A stretch of 64,000 nucleotides of DNA from Acanthacorydalis orientalis (lineage: Eukaryota > Arthropoda > Insecta > Megaloptera > Corydalidae), in contig CM068313.1 in assembly GCA_034766995.1 (NCBI GenBank), forward strand, positions 61,948,794-62,012,793, in the 5' to 3' direction. Of this stretch, positions 1 through 12,500 are shown in pieces. The first letter of the stretch is position 1. Each line of letters starts with the position of its first letter. Both the position numbers and the translations under genes were made by a program. The notes beneath the pieces were generated by a model. That model saw nothing but the letters and a program-made list of their open reading frames with translations, was not told the DNA's origin and did no database searches.

Positions 1-222
1 GCATCTTTTGATCGGGAAAAATTTTCAAAGAACCGATGGATAGTATACTGTCTCATGGACAATAAATTACTTTATTTTAAGTATGTGACAAAAGATATTA
101 CGAAAAATCTAGACATTCGATTAGTCGTACTTCAGATGTGCAAGTTTAGCAAGTTCGTAAATAATTAAAATTCAATAAATATTCATTTATACAATTATAT
201 ATTAGTACTGAGGTGGATACAT

Positions 223-265
<43 letters not shown>

Positions 266-950
266 GATAACAAGTTGATAAAGTACTGCAATTAGAATAG
301 AATGAGCTTGGTACTTACATAATACATGATTTTGTATGCTGTGGTACACGTCATACAAACAACTGAGTCATAACTTTCCACGCAACCCAGAGCACAGAAC
401 AAATTGATTCTTTGCGAATAATCTAGAAGAGCAATTGGCCATCAAACATAACTTGATATAAATATATACTTGCTAAAATTATTTAGAGAGCATGATGTTG
501 TTAGGTTTCCATGTGATTTGAAGCACAAATTCGTATCGTGATTACTTATTATCTGGGAAAAAATGTGGAGCGAATTGATAAAACAGGTTTTATATGTAAT
601 TGAACTTGATCGACTGATTCTCTATTTGAATGATCTACAATACTTGCTAGTGGCAAAAATGCTGTCGATAATCAAATCAAATATAAATTTATTGACATCA
701 ATCATATATACCAACTATTTACATTTTTTAAGGTCAGTTTAGAATTTCTGATCTGGTATTATATTCGATATTATATATTCTGATATTATAACGGCTATTT
801 GGTGACGGCAGTTCCTGGGGTTTCACGCCCTGAATACCTACATCTGACATATATTCGTTTGTATTGACTTCTATTCTTGTTCTGACATCAATTGATAGAC
901 TAGGAAAAATTTCCAAAAACCTAGTTGCTCCAAAAGAAAAACTCATAGAC
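1..950. other. AT-rich sequence without recognisable gene
   Basis: Short open frames exist on both strands but none resembles a known domain and none shows coding-like composition. Apart from the dinucleotide tract at 222-265 I see no structure here. Confidence 0.6.
222..265. repeat. (CA)n(TA)n compound microsatellite
   Basis: A run of CA dinucleotides passes directly into a run of TA dinucleotides. It is a plain simple-sequence repeat. Confidence 0.95.
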
Positions 951-959
951 AGTTACTCT

Positions 960-2790
960 CTTAGGACATTTACAATTGTAATGTGTCTGTGTGGTGTAGC
1001 GTTGTTGCGGTGTGGTTCCCTTGCCGTGGCGCTAACCGCTTACGATCGGGGTTTGTGTCGTGATGTTACGATTTTTATTCTGTTGTTTCTGCAGGTTTAG
1101 TGTCGCCCGGAAATGTTCAAAACCGGGCAAGACCTTAATTTGAAAGACTTATAGCTAACTTACATGCTAACTTATGGACTAACTTATATTCCTAACGTAC
1201 GGACTAATTTTTACTAGCTAATCCCATGTGTGATTTACACGTGTCCTTTCACTGTTGATTGTTTTTCAATTTTTGCACGTGTCCTATCACTAATGCACTT
1301 ATCTGAAAGAGAAAAAATGACCTCGCGTCTTTGTCGCACTCCGCGCACTTTTCACTTCAGTAACAACCCGGCACTGCACTTGCACGAACACATCCATAAT
1401 GTATATGAGTTCACAAGTCGAATTCCTCGGGGAACCGCCCTCATCCTCGCACTCCTAGAGTTCCGCCACGGGTGGACCGATGGTGGTTTACAGGCTGTTG
1501 ATAGTATTGTTGGTGCTGTCTGTCCGCTCTGCGCGGCCCAGTGGTTCACCGCAGTTTGCGGTGCCGGTAAAATAAATAAATAAAATAAAAATAATTGTCC
1601 ATGCTAGTTTTTCCGGGAAAAAATCCAAAATCGGGGATGGTGCCGATGCGTGCGTTTGTCTTTGTTTTGTTAAACGCGCTGTCTGCCGCCGCGCGTCTTC
1701 TTCACGTATTCGGCGTGTGCTGGTCATTGCAGTTAATGCATTTGGACGGATCGTCGTCATTGGGATGGGGCGCTGTCGAGAAAGATAGTCGCCGGCGCAT
1801 TTCACGCACTTTACTGCGTGGACGTGGCAGTTGGTGGTGACGTAACCGAACGCCTGGCATCTAAAGAACTGGGTAATGCCGGTCGACTGGTACGTCTTCC
1901 AGTACACGATGCAGTCGAACAGCTTTCACCTGCTTCACGGTGTTAATGCGGGTGTCGTGCGCAAAGTCGACTTTGTACATCGGCAGTCTCCCGGTCACTT
2001 TTTATCATTAAGTCCTTTTGCCACTAACACGGCCGCGACCTCGGTCGGTTGAAAGTCCGGTAGCCCGCGCAATACCATGGCCACGGGTCTGTCTGCAAGT
2101 GTAACTTTAGAACTGTTTTTTAACGCGATGAAGTCGTCCACGTCGTCGCACTGAATGCGCACGGTCTTGTCGTTGTATTTGTAATCAATGTCGTTCTTCA
2201 CCACCCGTTCAACCTGCGCCCTGAGATGTGTCATGGGTCCCGGGCTTGCTGAAAGAAGCACTATCGGGGTGCCGTGCGCTCCTTACGCGTCGTACTCACG
2301 TTTTTTCCATTTTGTTTAGTAGCGTTCGTCGGTGCTGGCTGCGGTACCACCACAGCCGGCGGGTGAGTGGCTTCACTTGCGGAAGTTTCGGTCTGCACTG
2401 GGTCCTCTACCAGGAGCCCAGCGAACCTGTTCTTTCGTGAAGAACTGCGATGTCACTTGCGAGTCCATCTGTTTCTGTGGCGCGGTCGCAGTAGCGACAA
2501 CGGGGTCTGCGATTGTTTGTGTCTGGATTTTTTTTTCCGTACTTACGTTTTTGCCCGTTTGTCTTTGTCCAACTTACGTTGCTTCACCTTGCGGATGCCG
2601 TCGTCCTCGGCGTCCGTGGCCGGAAGGGGTCCATTTTGCAATTTTTATTGCTTTCGTGTCGCTAGTCGCAGTCGGGGTCGAAGCCATGCTATCGGGTTTA
2701 CTTTTCACAATCGTGTACACGCTGCGCGCATCTTTGATTCTCACGCGTAATCTTTGTTTTATTACCATGTACTTCTCGATCCTGCTAAGG
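960..2790 (-). pseudogene. Non-LTR retrotransposon ORF1 (gag-like) remnant
   Basis: Read on the minus strand, 2770 to about 1340 encodes pieces of a Jockey/I-type ORF1, the RNA-binding protein of the retrotransposon RNP. A basic, Pro/Ser-rich N-terminus lies near 2770-2580. A middle segment at 2261-1995 contains VLRGLPDFQPTEVA, the pre-knuckle domain. A zinc-knuckle block lies at 1907-1750. The first knuckle is broken: its first Cys is Phe and its His is Tyr (FFRCQAFGYVTTNC). The second keeps VKCAGD. Frameshifts separate the pieces. The stretch from 1340 down to about 960 is probably untranslated element sequence, including a short repeated CTAACTTA motif near 1150-1200 that recurs near 4745. 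No ORF2 follows it, so this is an ORF1-only fragment butted against the reverse transcriptase fragment at 2790. Plus-strand open frames over this stretch are shadows. Confidence 0.7.
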
Positions 2791-3935
2791 GAATTCTGAA
2801 GATGTACAATGAAAGGATTCATGGATCGGTTTGATAGGTTAAGGTAGACTGCAGTGTCGTCTGCATATAAAGCAGAGCTAGCTGCGCCGGGAAGTTTACG
2901 AAAGTCGTGGCGTAGAGGATGAAGAGCAGGAGGGGCCCCAGGACACTGCTCTGGGGAACCCTGCGGGGATGTTATGGGTGGGTGTCCGGCTGCCGTCAAG
3001 CTCATCAATGTACTTGCGGTCGGTTAGGTAGGATTGGGTGTTGTTTGCTGAGCGCCGGGGAGAAGGCTGATGGATCGGTAGCTCGAGGGTAGGTTTTTTG
3101 GTTGGTTTTACCCGGTTTGTGGAAGAGGGACCTTACCTTTGCCTTTTACCTTGGCGGTCTTCCAGTGGACAGGAAAATAGTCCGAGCCCCATCGCAGCGT
3201 TGGCAATGTCTCTTAGCACTGTAATGGCCCTCCTGGCCTGGGTTCCTCCGTCGGCGCAAGTTCTGCAGGTCGCGAGGCGGTGTCTGAACCTTGACGGTCC
3301 AGGTCTTCCTCGCTCATGGGGATGTGGAGCTTAGGGGCTGTCGCTATCTCTCCCTCCAGCTCTGCTACGCTGAATTCTAGGTCGGCGTTCGATGCCGGTT
3401 CAACGATTTGAACATTGTTCGTGTTATGCTCTTTGTACCGCGTCCGATCTGCCCGCTGAAAAGTCAGGTACGTCGGGCGACGTTTGCTGGTGATACACAG
3501 CGTTATTGAGGGCGGCGAGCACCGGTACGTAGTCCGACTCTGGACCGTCGAGCGTGCGGACTGTCATTCGTGAGGTGTTGACATTGTTCACGAGGAACAG
3601 GTCAATAGTTGACGAGGAGCCGCTGGCGATTGCCCGGAAATCGTGGGTGTTAACGGAAATTTCACCGAAACTTGCCTGTCGGTATCGTCACGGTAGCCTC
3701 GCGTGGAGAATATCTTTTGACGAAGACCGCGACGCCGCCTTCGGCGGAGGAACGGTCGTGGCGGTGGACGTGGTAGTTGGGCATTGTGAGATTTGCGACA
3801 CGGCTGCAGATGGGTGTCGACGATGACAGCCACGTCTACATGGTGCCGCGAAAAAAGGTCTGCAAGCTCTGGCTTCTTGCAGAAGAAGCCCTCTTTGGAT
3901 ATTAAATTTTACTAAGGTGAGTTTGGGAGACATCT
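2790..3935 (-). pseudogene. Non-LTR retrotransposon ORF2 remnant (endonuclease and reverse transcriptase)
   Basis: On the minus strand, 3933-3560 carries the start of an APE-type endonuclease: LTLVKFNIQRGLL, then in another frame VDVAVIVDTHLQP. About 3330-2790 carries reverse transcriptase pieces: RRAITVLRDIANAAM, a degenerate SYRxISLLP, PQGS, and the catalytic box as ALYADDTAVYLNLS at about 2870-2830. The family's ORF2 normally runs EN, linker, RT, C-terminal domain. Here the linker is shortened, several frames are needed, and the RT stops just after the YADD box, where ORF1 sequence of another copy begins at about 2790. The element is inactive. The same segments occur in the copy at 54358-55918, which supports the family assignment. 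Confidence 0.75.
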
Positions 3936-3954
3936 AAGGATAGAAGGTTCTGAA

Positions 3955-4745
3955 CTCTTTCAGTTCATTGACGTGGTCAAGAGGATCACGGCTGGGCACT
4001 TACCTATGGCATTCAGTAGTTTTAATCCAATCAGCAGCTTCTTCAAGTCAACGTGCGAAGTGAGCACGTCGAGCTCGGCCATCACCGCGCAAGTCTGCCG
4101 CTGAACGCGGGGTCGTTGAGTCCCGCAGTCGTCGGCGCGGATTGTTGGTGCGGCTGCCGCTGGCTCGCGTCGGAGGTGCGCTGGCGCGCGAAGGTCTGGG
4201 TACGGCGGCCTGGTCGATGTTGCCCATCTGAAGCTCGCACTGCGACACCGAGCCGGTGCCGTAGTGCTGCTGCCGTTGGTATTGTCCCGGTGCGCGGCCC
4301 AATGGTTTACCGCAGGTTGCGTTACCGGCACGTATGCAGTTTTGTTCAGGACGACGCGCTACCTGCCGCCGCGCGCCTTCCTCGCGTACTCGGCGTATAT
4401 CTAGCACTGTCTGTAATTCGCCGTGTGTTGGCCGTTGCAATTGATGCACTTTGACCGCTGTCATTTTTTGGTAAAGTGCATTGTCGGGAAGGGTGGTCTC
4501 CGGCGCACTTTACTGCGGATGTGGCAGTTAATGGTGGCGTGTCCGAACCGGGGAAAGCACTGCGTGATGCCGGTTGTCTGGTATTTCTTCCAGTACACAC
4601 TATGCAGTCAAATAGTTTACACATTTGTTTCACCGTGTTTACGTGGGTGCCGTGTCCAAAGTCCATCGGCATCCTTCCGGATATTTTCGATGTCATTATC
4701 GCGCACTTATTCACTATCAGTCCTTTGGCCACTACAAGCTTAGCT
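3955..4745 (-). pseudogene. Non-LTR retrotransposon ORF1 C-terminal remnant
   Basis: On the minus strand this is the 3' part of a Jockey/I-type ORF1 and leads directly into the endonuclease start at 3933. It includes KLFDCIV at about 4605, a degenerate zinc-knuckle region with VKCAGDHPSRQC near 4500, and a C-terminal stretch ending around 3960. It parallels the ORF1 fragment at 1488-1907, which shares KLFDCIVYWK, VKCAGD and SRQ, so the two are diverged copies of one family. At least three frames are used, so it is not translatable. Together with 2790-3935 it makes one ORF1-ORF2 unit that lacks the ORF1 N-terminus and the RT C-terminus. Confidence 0.65.
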
Positions 4746-4889
4746 AAACTTATGTACTAACTTGCAATCTGGGTTTGCGCGCGGCGCATGGTAGTGTCGT
4801 AATATCCCTGTTTGCACTTCTCTCTCTGCACTGACACTTAGTGTTTATTAAAGTTTCAGGATTGTGGCCTCTGAAAGCAGCGGTTGCTT

Positions 4890-5185
4890 CTCATTGCGCG
4901 CTTGGACAGCGCTCGAATTCTTTGGAATGTTTGTCCGGGTGAGTTCCTTCACGTACGGGTTGCCGTGCAGTTTGCTCCCCGGACAGGAAGCTGATGGTGA
5001 GTTGGTCGCAGTTTGATGTTGGGACAAATTGCGACAACTCGCGGGCCCCTGAGGTCTCTGGCGGCGTTAGCGACTCCTCGCGTGCGCCTCGGATTCCCCA
5101 GGTGCTCACTTGTAGCGGAAGGCGTCGCCAAAGGCTTCTGGCACGTGCGCGGCAGCGTTGTGTTTTTCCTGGATGACTGTCATCA
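4890..5185 (-). pseudogene. Displaced fragment of non-LTR ORF2 (EN-RT linker)
   Basis: The minus-strand peptide with SEHLGNPRRTRGVANAARDL matches, position by position, the linker between endonuclease and RT in the copy at 54358-55918 (SEHEVNPRRTRIVAKASRDL). It therefore belongs to ORF2, yet it lies between two ORF1 segments (3955-4745 and 5185-5890). That is out of order for a single element and shows that the left part of the window is a composite. The stretch 4745-4890 to its left holds only short CTAACTT-type repeat sequence. Confidence 0.6.
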
Positions 5186-5890
5186 ACATGCCGCAGAACT
5201 TAGTGAAGTTTGGTGGTTTGGTGGTGAGGATGATTGGGAGTGGTCTAGTCGGTTTCGGCGCTGGCACCGGAGTTTGTTTTGTCTGGGGCTTTGTTCGCCG
5301 CGGCGGCTGTTGCTGGCTGCTGGGGCAGCAGGGTCAGCGTTCGCTTTTGTTGGTTGCGTCGAGTTTTGTTGGTTTTAGTCGCAGCCTGTGGCCTGCTGCT
5401 GGGTCGTCAATAGTTTTTCTTCTCGAAATAATATCTAGATGTTTCGCTTGAGAAAATTGACAAGTGTGGATATCGGGGATCGGGACGTCTTTGTCACGGG
5501 TAGACTGGAAACTGATTTGCGCGCACGTTTGTTTCTTAACCAGGGTAAACGCTGGATCTGATGTGTTCAATTGGTCCGCGCTCTGAGGCGACGGTGGGGC
5601 GTTTATTGTCGTGGCTTCCATTTCGGGTTTAGGTATTTTGTCGTTTATTGATTTTACCAGGACACACCGTGGATGGCCATCGGCGCGTACCTTGGATCGC
5701 ATTACGTTTTTACGTTTTTACGTTTGAGCGTCGATACTGTTACTGATGATGGGTATTTAGAGCGGCTTTTAGGCGTCGGATTCGCTGGCGTCTTGCCGGG
5801 CGAGGTTTTAGACGACCTTTGCGTGTTCGGTGGTGATTTACCGGCAGGGCGTATTTTCGGTGCGGAATCGCTACCTCGCACATAAGTTAG
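5185..5890 (-). pseudogene. Non-LTR retrotransposon ORF1 N-terminal remnant
   Basis: Minus-strand frames here are rich in Lys, Pro, Ser and Thr (for example GSDSAPKIRPAGKSPPNTQR at about 5880-5820, then SPGKTPANPTPKSRSKYPSS), as in the disordered N-terminus of Jockey/I-type ORF1 proteins. Two or more frameshifts are needed to read through. I assign it by composition and by its position beside other fragments of the same family, not by a catalytic motif, so it is less certain than its neighbours. Confidence 0.45.
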
Positions 5891-6204
5891 TTATATTGTT
5901 TTTACCGGTTTTCCTGTATTTATCATTAGTTCGGCATGAGCTACATGCCTCTTGTTACTACTTAATTCACTAATGCTTACACTAATGGCACGTGCGCAAT
6001 AGGACAAACACAATTATCACACTAAACTTAAGGCGACGTGAAAAAACCCCGTCTAGTGTTCTCATTCGCACTAATTTTTGTTATTATTCACTACTCAGCG
6101 TGTGCGTCTGTTCTCTCTGGGCGCACAGCTGTGTAGTACTCAGCGGGTGGCCAGCTAGGCCCGGGAATACCGAGAAATTGGGTACTGAGGTAACTAGCAG
6201 ACGC
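5891..6204. other. Probable non-LTR untranslated sequence
   Basis: GC-richer than the rest of the window. It lies upstream, in minus-strand sense, of the ORF1 N-terminal remnant. No domain is recognisable on either strand. Confidence 0.3.
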
Positions 6205-6400
6205 TAGTAGATGTTCACCATCGTTGCTGTAGGCAGCCCGTTCGCCCCTGAGCAGCGGCATCAGGATGAAGCGGGCTGCTCGCGCCTTCCTGAGCAGCTC
6301 TCGGACTCCCAGCGGAGAAGTTCAGCTTGGAGTCGAGCTTCAGGCCGAGATATTTTATGCTGGGCTGGAGTCGTGATGGTGGTCCCGCCGATGGTGATGT
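6205..6400 (-). pseudogene. Non-LTR reverse transcriptase C-terminal remnant, cut by gap
   Basis: On the minus strand, just inside the assembly gap, frames contain ITIGGTTITTPAQHK and then, after a frame change, YLGLKLDSKLNFS followed by an Ala/Arg-rich helix. The KYLGxxLDxxLxF pattern is the conserved segment after the RT palm in Jockey/I/R1-type ORF2 proteins. The fragment is broken by frameshifts and continues into the Ns. Confidence 0.65.
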
Positions 6401-6500
6401 NNNNNNNNNNNNNNNNNNNNNNNNNNNNNNNNNNNNNNNNNNNNNNNNNNNNNNNNNNNNNNNNNNNNNNNNNNNNNNNNNNNNNNNNNNNNNNNNNNNN
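6401..6500. other. Assembly gap of 100 N
   Basis: Exactly 100 undetermined bases, a conventional placeholder length. Retrotransposon sequence lies to the left. A satellite monomer begins at the first base to the right, so the true array length and left junction are unknown. Confidence 1.
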
Positions 6501-9500
6501 CTGACAAGGATAACAGTTGAAAACTTATATACAGAATAGCACTGTGTGAACGAAACAATGTTTCCTTGATATTTATGACAATTTAAATATTTAATCTCTT
6601 CAATTCAACACATCCCTGTCTAGATTGAACACATGCTCTAGTTTTCCCACTGAAAATATTCCCAGGACAGTACCAGGACAGACTGACAAGGATAACAGTT
6701 GAAAACTTGTATACAGAATATCACTGTGTGAACGAAACAATGTTTCCTTGATATTTATGACAATTTAAATATTTAATCCCTTCAATTCAACACATCCCTG
6801 TCTAGATTGAACACATGCTCTAGTTTTCCCTCTGAAAATATTCCCAGGACAGTACCAGGACAGACTGACAAGGATAACAGTTGAAAACTTATATACAGAA
6901 TATCACTGTGTGAACGAAACAATGTTTCCTTGATATTTATGACAATTTAAATATTTAATCTTTTCAATTCAACACATCCCTGTCTAGATTGAACACATGC
7001 TCTAGTTTTCCCACTAAAAATATTCCCAGGACAGTACTAGGACAGACTGACAAGGATAACAGTTGAAAACTTATATACAGAATATCACTGTGTGAACGAA
7101 ACAATGTTTCCTTGATATTTATGACAATTTAAATATTTAATCTCTTCAATTCAACACATCCCTGTCTAGATTGAACACATGCTCTAGTTTTCCCACTGAA
7201 AATATTCCCAGGACAGTACCAGGACAGACTGACAAGGATAACAGTTGAAAACTTATATACAGAATAGCACTGTGTGAACGAAACAATGTTTCCTTGATAT
7301 TTATGACAATTTAAATATTTAATCTCTTCAATTCAACACATCCCTGTCTAGATTGAACACATGCTCTAGTTTTCCCACTGAAAATATTCCCAGGACAGTA
7401 CCAGGACAGACTGACAAGGATAACAGTTGAAAACTTATATACAGAATATCACTGTGTGAACGAAACAATGTTTCCTTGATATTTATGACAATTTAAATAT
7501 TTAATCTCTTCAATTCAACACATCCCTGTCTAGATTGAACACATGCTCTAGTTTTCCCACTGAAAATATTCCCAGGACAGTACCAGGACAGACTGACAAG
7601 GATAACAGTTGAAAACTTATATACAGAATATCACTGTGTGAACGAAACAATGTTTCCTTGATATTTATGACAATTTAAATATTTAATCTCTTCAATTCAA
7701 CACATCCCTGTCTAGATTGAACACATGCTCTAGTTTTCCCACTGAAAATATTCCCAGGACAGTACCAGGACAGACTGACAAGGATAACAGTTGAAAACTT
7801 ATATACAGAATATCACTGTGTGAACGAAACAATGTTTCCTTGATATTTATGACAATTTAAATATTTAATCTCTTCAATTCAACACATCCCTGTCTAGATT
7901 GAACACATGCTCTAGTTTTCCCACTGAAAATATTCCCAGGACAGTACCAGGACAGACTGACAAGGATAACAGTTGAAAACTTATATACAGAATATCACTG
8001 TGTGAACGAAACAATGTTTCCTTGATATTTATGACAATTTAAATATTTAATCCCTTCAATTCAACACATCCCTGTCTAGATTGAACACATGCTCTAGTTT
8101 TCCCACTGAAAATATTCCCAGGACAGTACCAGGACAGACTGACAAGGATAACAGTTGAAAACTTATATACAGAATATCACTGTGTGAACGAAACAATGTT
8201 TCCTTGATATTTATGTCAATTTAAATATTTAATCCCTTCAATTCAACACATCCCTGTCTAGATTGAACACATGCTCTAGTTTTCCCACTGAAAATATTCC
8301 CAGGACAGTACCAGGACAGACTGACAAGGATAACAGTTGAAAACTTATATACAGAATATCACTGTGTGAACGAAACAATGTTTCCTTGATATTTATGACA
8401 ATTTAAATATTTAATCCCTTCAATTCAACACATCCCTGTCTAGATTGAACACATGCTCTAGTTTTCCCACTGAAAATATTCCCAGGACAGTACCAGGACA
8501 GACTGACAAGGATAACAGTTGAAAACTTATATACAGAATATCACTGTGTGAACGAAACAATGTTTCCTTGATATTTATGTCAATTTAAATATTTAATCCC
8601 TTCAATTCAACACATCCCTGTCTAGATTGAACACATGCTCTAGTTTTCCCACTGAAAATATTCCCAGGACAGTACCAGGACAGACTGACAAGGATAACAG
8701 TTGAAAACTTATATACAGAATATCACTGTGTGAACGAAACAATGTTTCCTTGATATTTATGTCAATTTAAATATTTAATCCCTTCAATTCAACACATCCC
8801 TGTCTAGATTGAACACATGCTCTAGTTTTCCCACTGAAAATATTCCCAGGACAGTACCAGGACAGACTGACAAGGATAACAGTTGAAAACTTATATACAG
8901 AATATCACTGTGTGAACGAAACAATGTTTCCTTGATATTTATGTCAATTTAAATATTTAATCCCTTCAATTCAACACATCCCTGTCTAGATTGAACACAT
9001 GCTCTAGTTTTCCCACTGAAAATATTCCCAGGACAGTACCAGGACAGACTGACAAGGATAACAGTTGAAAACTTATATACAGAATATCACTGTGTGAACG
9101 AAACAATGTTTCCTTGATATTTATGTCAATTTAAATATTTAATCCCTTCAATTCAACACATCCCTGTCTAGATTGAACACATGCTCTAGTTTTCCCACTG
9201 AAAATATTCCCAGGACAGTACCAGGACAGACTGACAAGGATAACAGTTGAAAACTTATATACAGAATATCACTGTGTGAACGAAACAATGTTTCCTTGAT
9301 ATTTATGTCAATTTAAATATTTAATCCCTTCAATTCAACACATCCCTGTCTAGATTGAACACATGCTCTAGTTTTCCCACTGAAAATATTCCCAGGACAG
9401 TACCAGGACAGACTGACAAGGATAACAGTTGAAAACTTATATACAGAATATCACTGTGTGAACGAAACAATGTTTCCTTGATATTTATGTCAATTTAAAT

Positions 9501-12500
9501 ATTTAATCCCTTCAATTCAACACATCCCTGTCTAGATTGAACACATGCTCTAGTTTTCCCACTGAAAATATTCCCAGGACAGTACCAGGACAGACTGACA
9601 AGGATAACAGTTGAAAACTTATATACAGAATATCACTGTGTGAACGAAACAATGTTTCCTTGATATTTATGACAATTTAAATATTTAATCTCTTCAATTC
9701 AACACATCCCTGTCTAGATTGAACACATGCTCTAGTTTTCCCACTGAAAATATTCCCAGGACAGTACCAGGACAGACTGACAAGGATAACAGTTGAAAAC
9801 TTATATACAGAATATCACTGTGTGAACGAAACAATGTTTCCTTGATATTTATGTCAATTTAAATATTTAATCTCTTCAATTCAACACATCCCTGTCTAGA
9901 TTGAACACATGCTCTAGTTTTCCCACTGAAAATATTCCCAGGACAGTACCAGGACAGACTGACAAGGATAACAGTTGAAAACTTATATACAGAATATCAC
10001 TGTGTGAACGAAACAATGTTTCCTTGATATTTATGACAATTTAAATATTTAATCTCTTCAATTCAACACATCCCTGTCTAGATTGAACACATGCTCTAGT
10101 TTTCCCACTGAAAATATTCCCAGGACAGTACCAGGACAGACTGACAAGGATAACAGTTGAAAACTTATATACAGAATATCACTGTGTGAACGAAACAATG
10201 TTTCCTTGATATTTATGACAATTTAAATATTTAATCTCTTCAATTCAACACATCCCTGTCTAGATTGAACACATGCTCTAGTTTTCCCACTGAAAATATT
10301 CCCAGGACAGTACCAGGACAGACTGACAAGGATAACAGTTGAAAACTTATATACAGAATATCACTGTGTGAACGAAACAATGTTTCCTTGATATTTATGT
10401 CAATTTAAATATTTAATCCCTTCAATTCAACACATCCCTGTCTAGATTGAACACATGCTCTAGTTTTCCCACTGAAAATATTCCCAGGACAGTACCAGGA
10501 CAGACTGACAAGGATAACAGTTGAAAACTTATATACAGAATATCACTGTGTGAACGAAACAATGTTTCCTTGATATTTATGTCAATTTAAATATTTAATC
10601 CCTTCAATTCAACACATCCCTGTCTAGATTGAACACATGCTCTAGTTTTCCCACTGAAAATATTCCCAGGACAGTACCAGGACAGACTGACAAGGATAAC
10701 AGTTGAAAACTTATATACAGAATATCACTGTGTGAACGAAACAATGTTTCCTTGATATTTATGACAATTTAAATATTTAATCCCTTCAATTCAACACATC
10801 CCTGTCTAGATTGAACACATGCTCTAGTTTTCCCACTGAAAATATTCCCAGGACAGTACCAGGACAGACTGACAAGGATAACAGTTGAAAACTTATATAC
10901 AGAATATCACTGTGTGAACGAAACAATGTTTCCTTGATATTTATGACAATTTAAATATTTAATCCCTTCAATTCAACACATCCCTGTCTAGATTGAACAC
11001 ATGCTCTAGTTTTCCCACTGAAAATATTCCCAGGACAGTACCAGGACAGACTGACAAGGATAACAGTTGAAAACTTATATACAGAATATCACTGTGTGAA
11101 CGAAACAATGTTTCCTTGATATTTATGACAATTTAAATATTTAATCTCTTCAATTCAACACATCCCTGTCTAGATTGAACACATGCTCTAGTTTTCCCAC
11201 TGAAAATATTCCCAGGACAGTACCAGGACAGACTGACAAGGATAACAGTTGAAAACTTATATACAGAATATCACTGTGTGAACGAAACAATGTTTCCTTG
11301 ATATTTATGACAATTTAAATATTTAATCCCTTCAATTCAACACATCCCTGTCTAGATTGAACACATGCTCTAGTTTTCCCACTGAAAATATTCCCAGGAC
11401 AGTACCAGGACAGACTGACAAGGATAACAGTTGAAAACTTATATACAGAATATCACTGTGTGAACGAAACAATGTTTCCTTGATATTTATGACAATTTAA
11501 ATATTTAATCTCTTCAATTCAACACATCCCTGTCTAGATTGAACACATGCTCTAGTTTTCCCACTGAAAATATTCCCAGGACAGTACCAGGACAGACTGA
11601 CAAGGATAACAGTTGAAAACTTATATACAGAATATCACTGTGTGAACGAAACAATGTTTCCTTGATATTTATGACAATTTAAATATTTAATCCCTTCAAT
11701 TCAACACATCCCTGTCTAGATTGAACACATGCTCTAGTTTTCCCACTGAAAATATTCCCAGGACAGTACCAGGACAGACTGACAAGGATAACAGTTGAAA
11801 ACTTATATACAGAATATCACTGTGTGAACGAAACAATGTTTCCTTGATATTTATGACAATTTAAATATTTAATCCCTTCAATTCAACACATCCCTGTCTA
11901 GATTGAACACATGCTCTAGTTTTCCCACTGAAAATATTCCCAGGACAGTACCAGGACAGACTGACAAGGATAACAGTTGAAAACTTATATACAGAATATC
12001 ACTGTGTGAACGAAACAATGTTTCCTTGATATTTATGACAATTTAAATATTTAATCCCTTCAATTCAACACATCCCTGTCTAGATTGAACACATGCTCTA
12101 GTTTTCCCACTGAAAATATTCCCAGGACAGTACCAGGACAGACTGACAAGGATAACAGTTGAAAACTTATATACAGAATATCACTGTGTGAACGAAACAA
12201 TGTTTCCTTGATATTTATGACAATTTAAATATTTAATCCCTTCAATTCAACACATCCCTGTCTAGATTGAACACATGCTCTAGTTTTCCCACTGAAAATA
12301 TTCCCAGGACAGTACCAGGACAGACTGACAAGGATAACAGTTGAAAACTTATATACAGAATATCACTGTGTGAACGAAACAATGTTTCCTTGATATTTAT
12401 GACAATTTAAATATTTAATCCCTTCAATTCAACACATCCCTGTCTAGATTGAACACATGCTCTAGTTTTCCCACTGAAAATATTCCCAGGACAGTACCAG

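Noticed and set aside
1230..5885. Plus-strand open frames over 1230-2799 and 4053-5885 as genes
   Set aside because: The retrotransposon motifs (zinc knuckle, endonuclease, YADD) are on the minus strand; the plus frames are GC-driven shadows.
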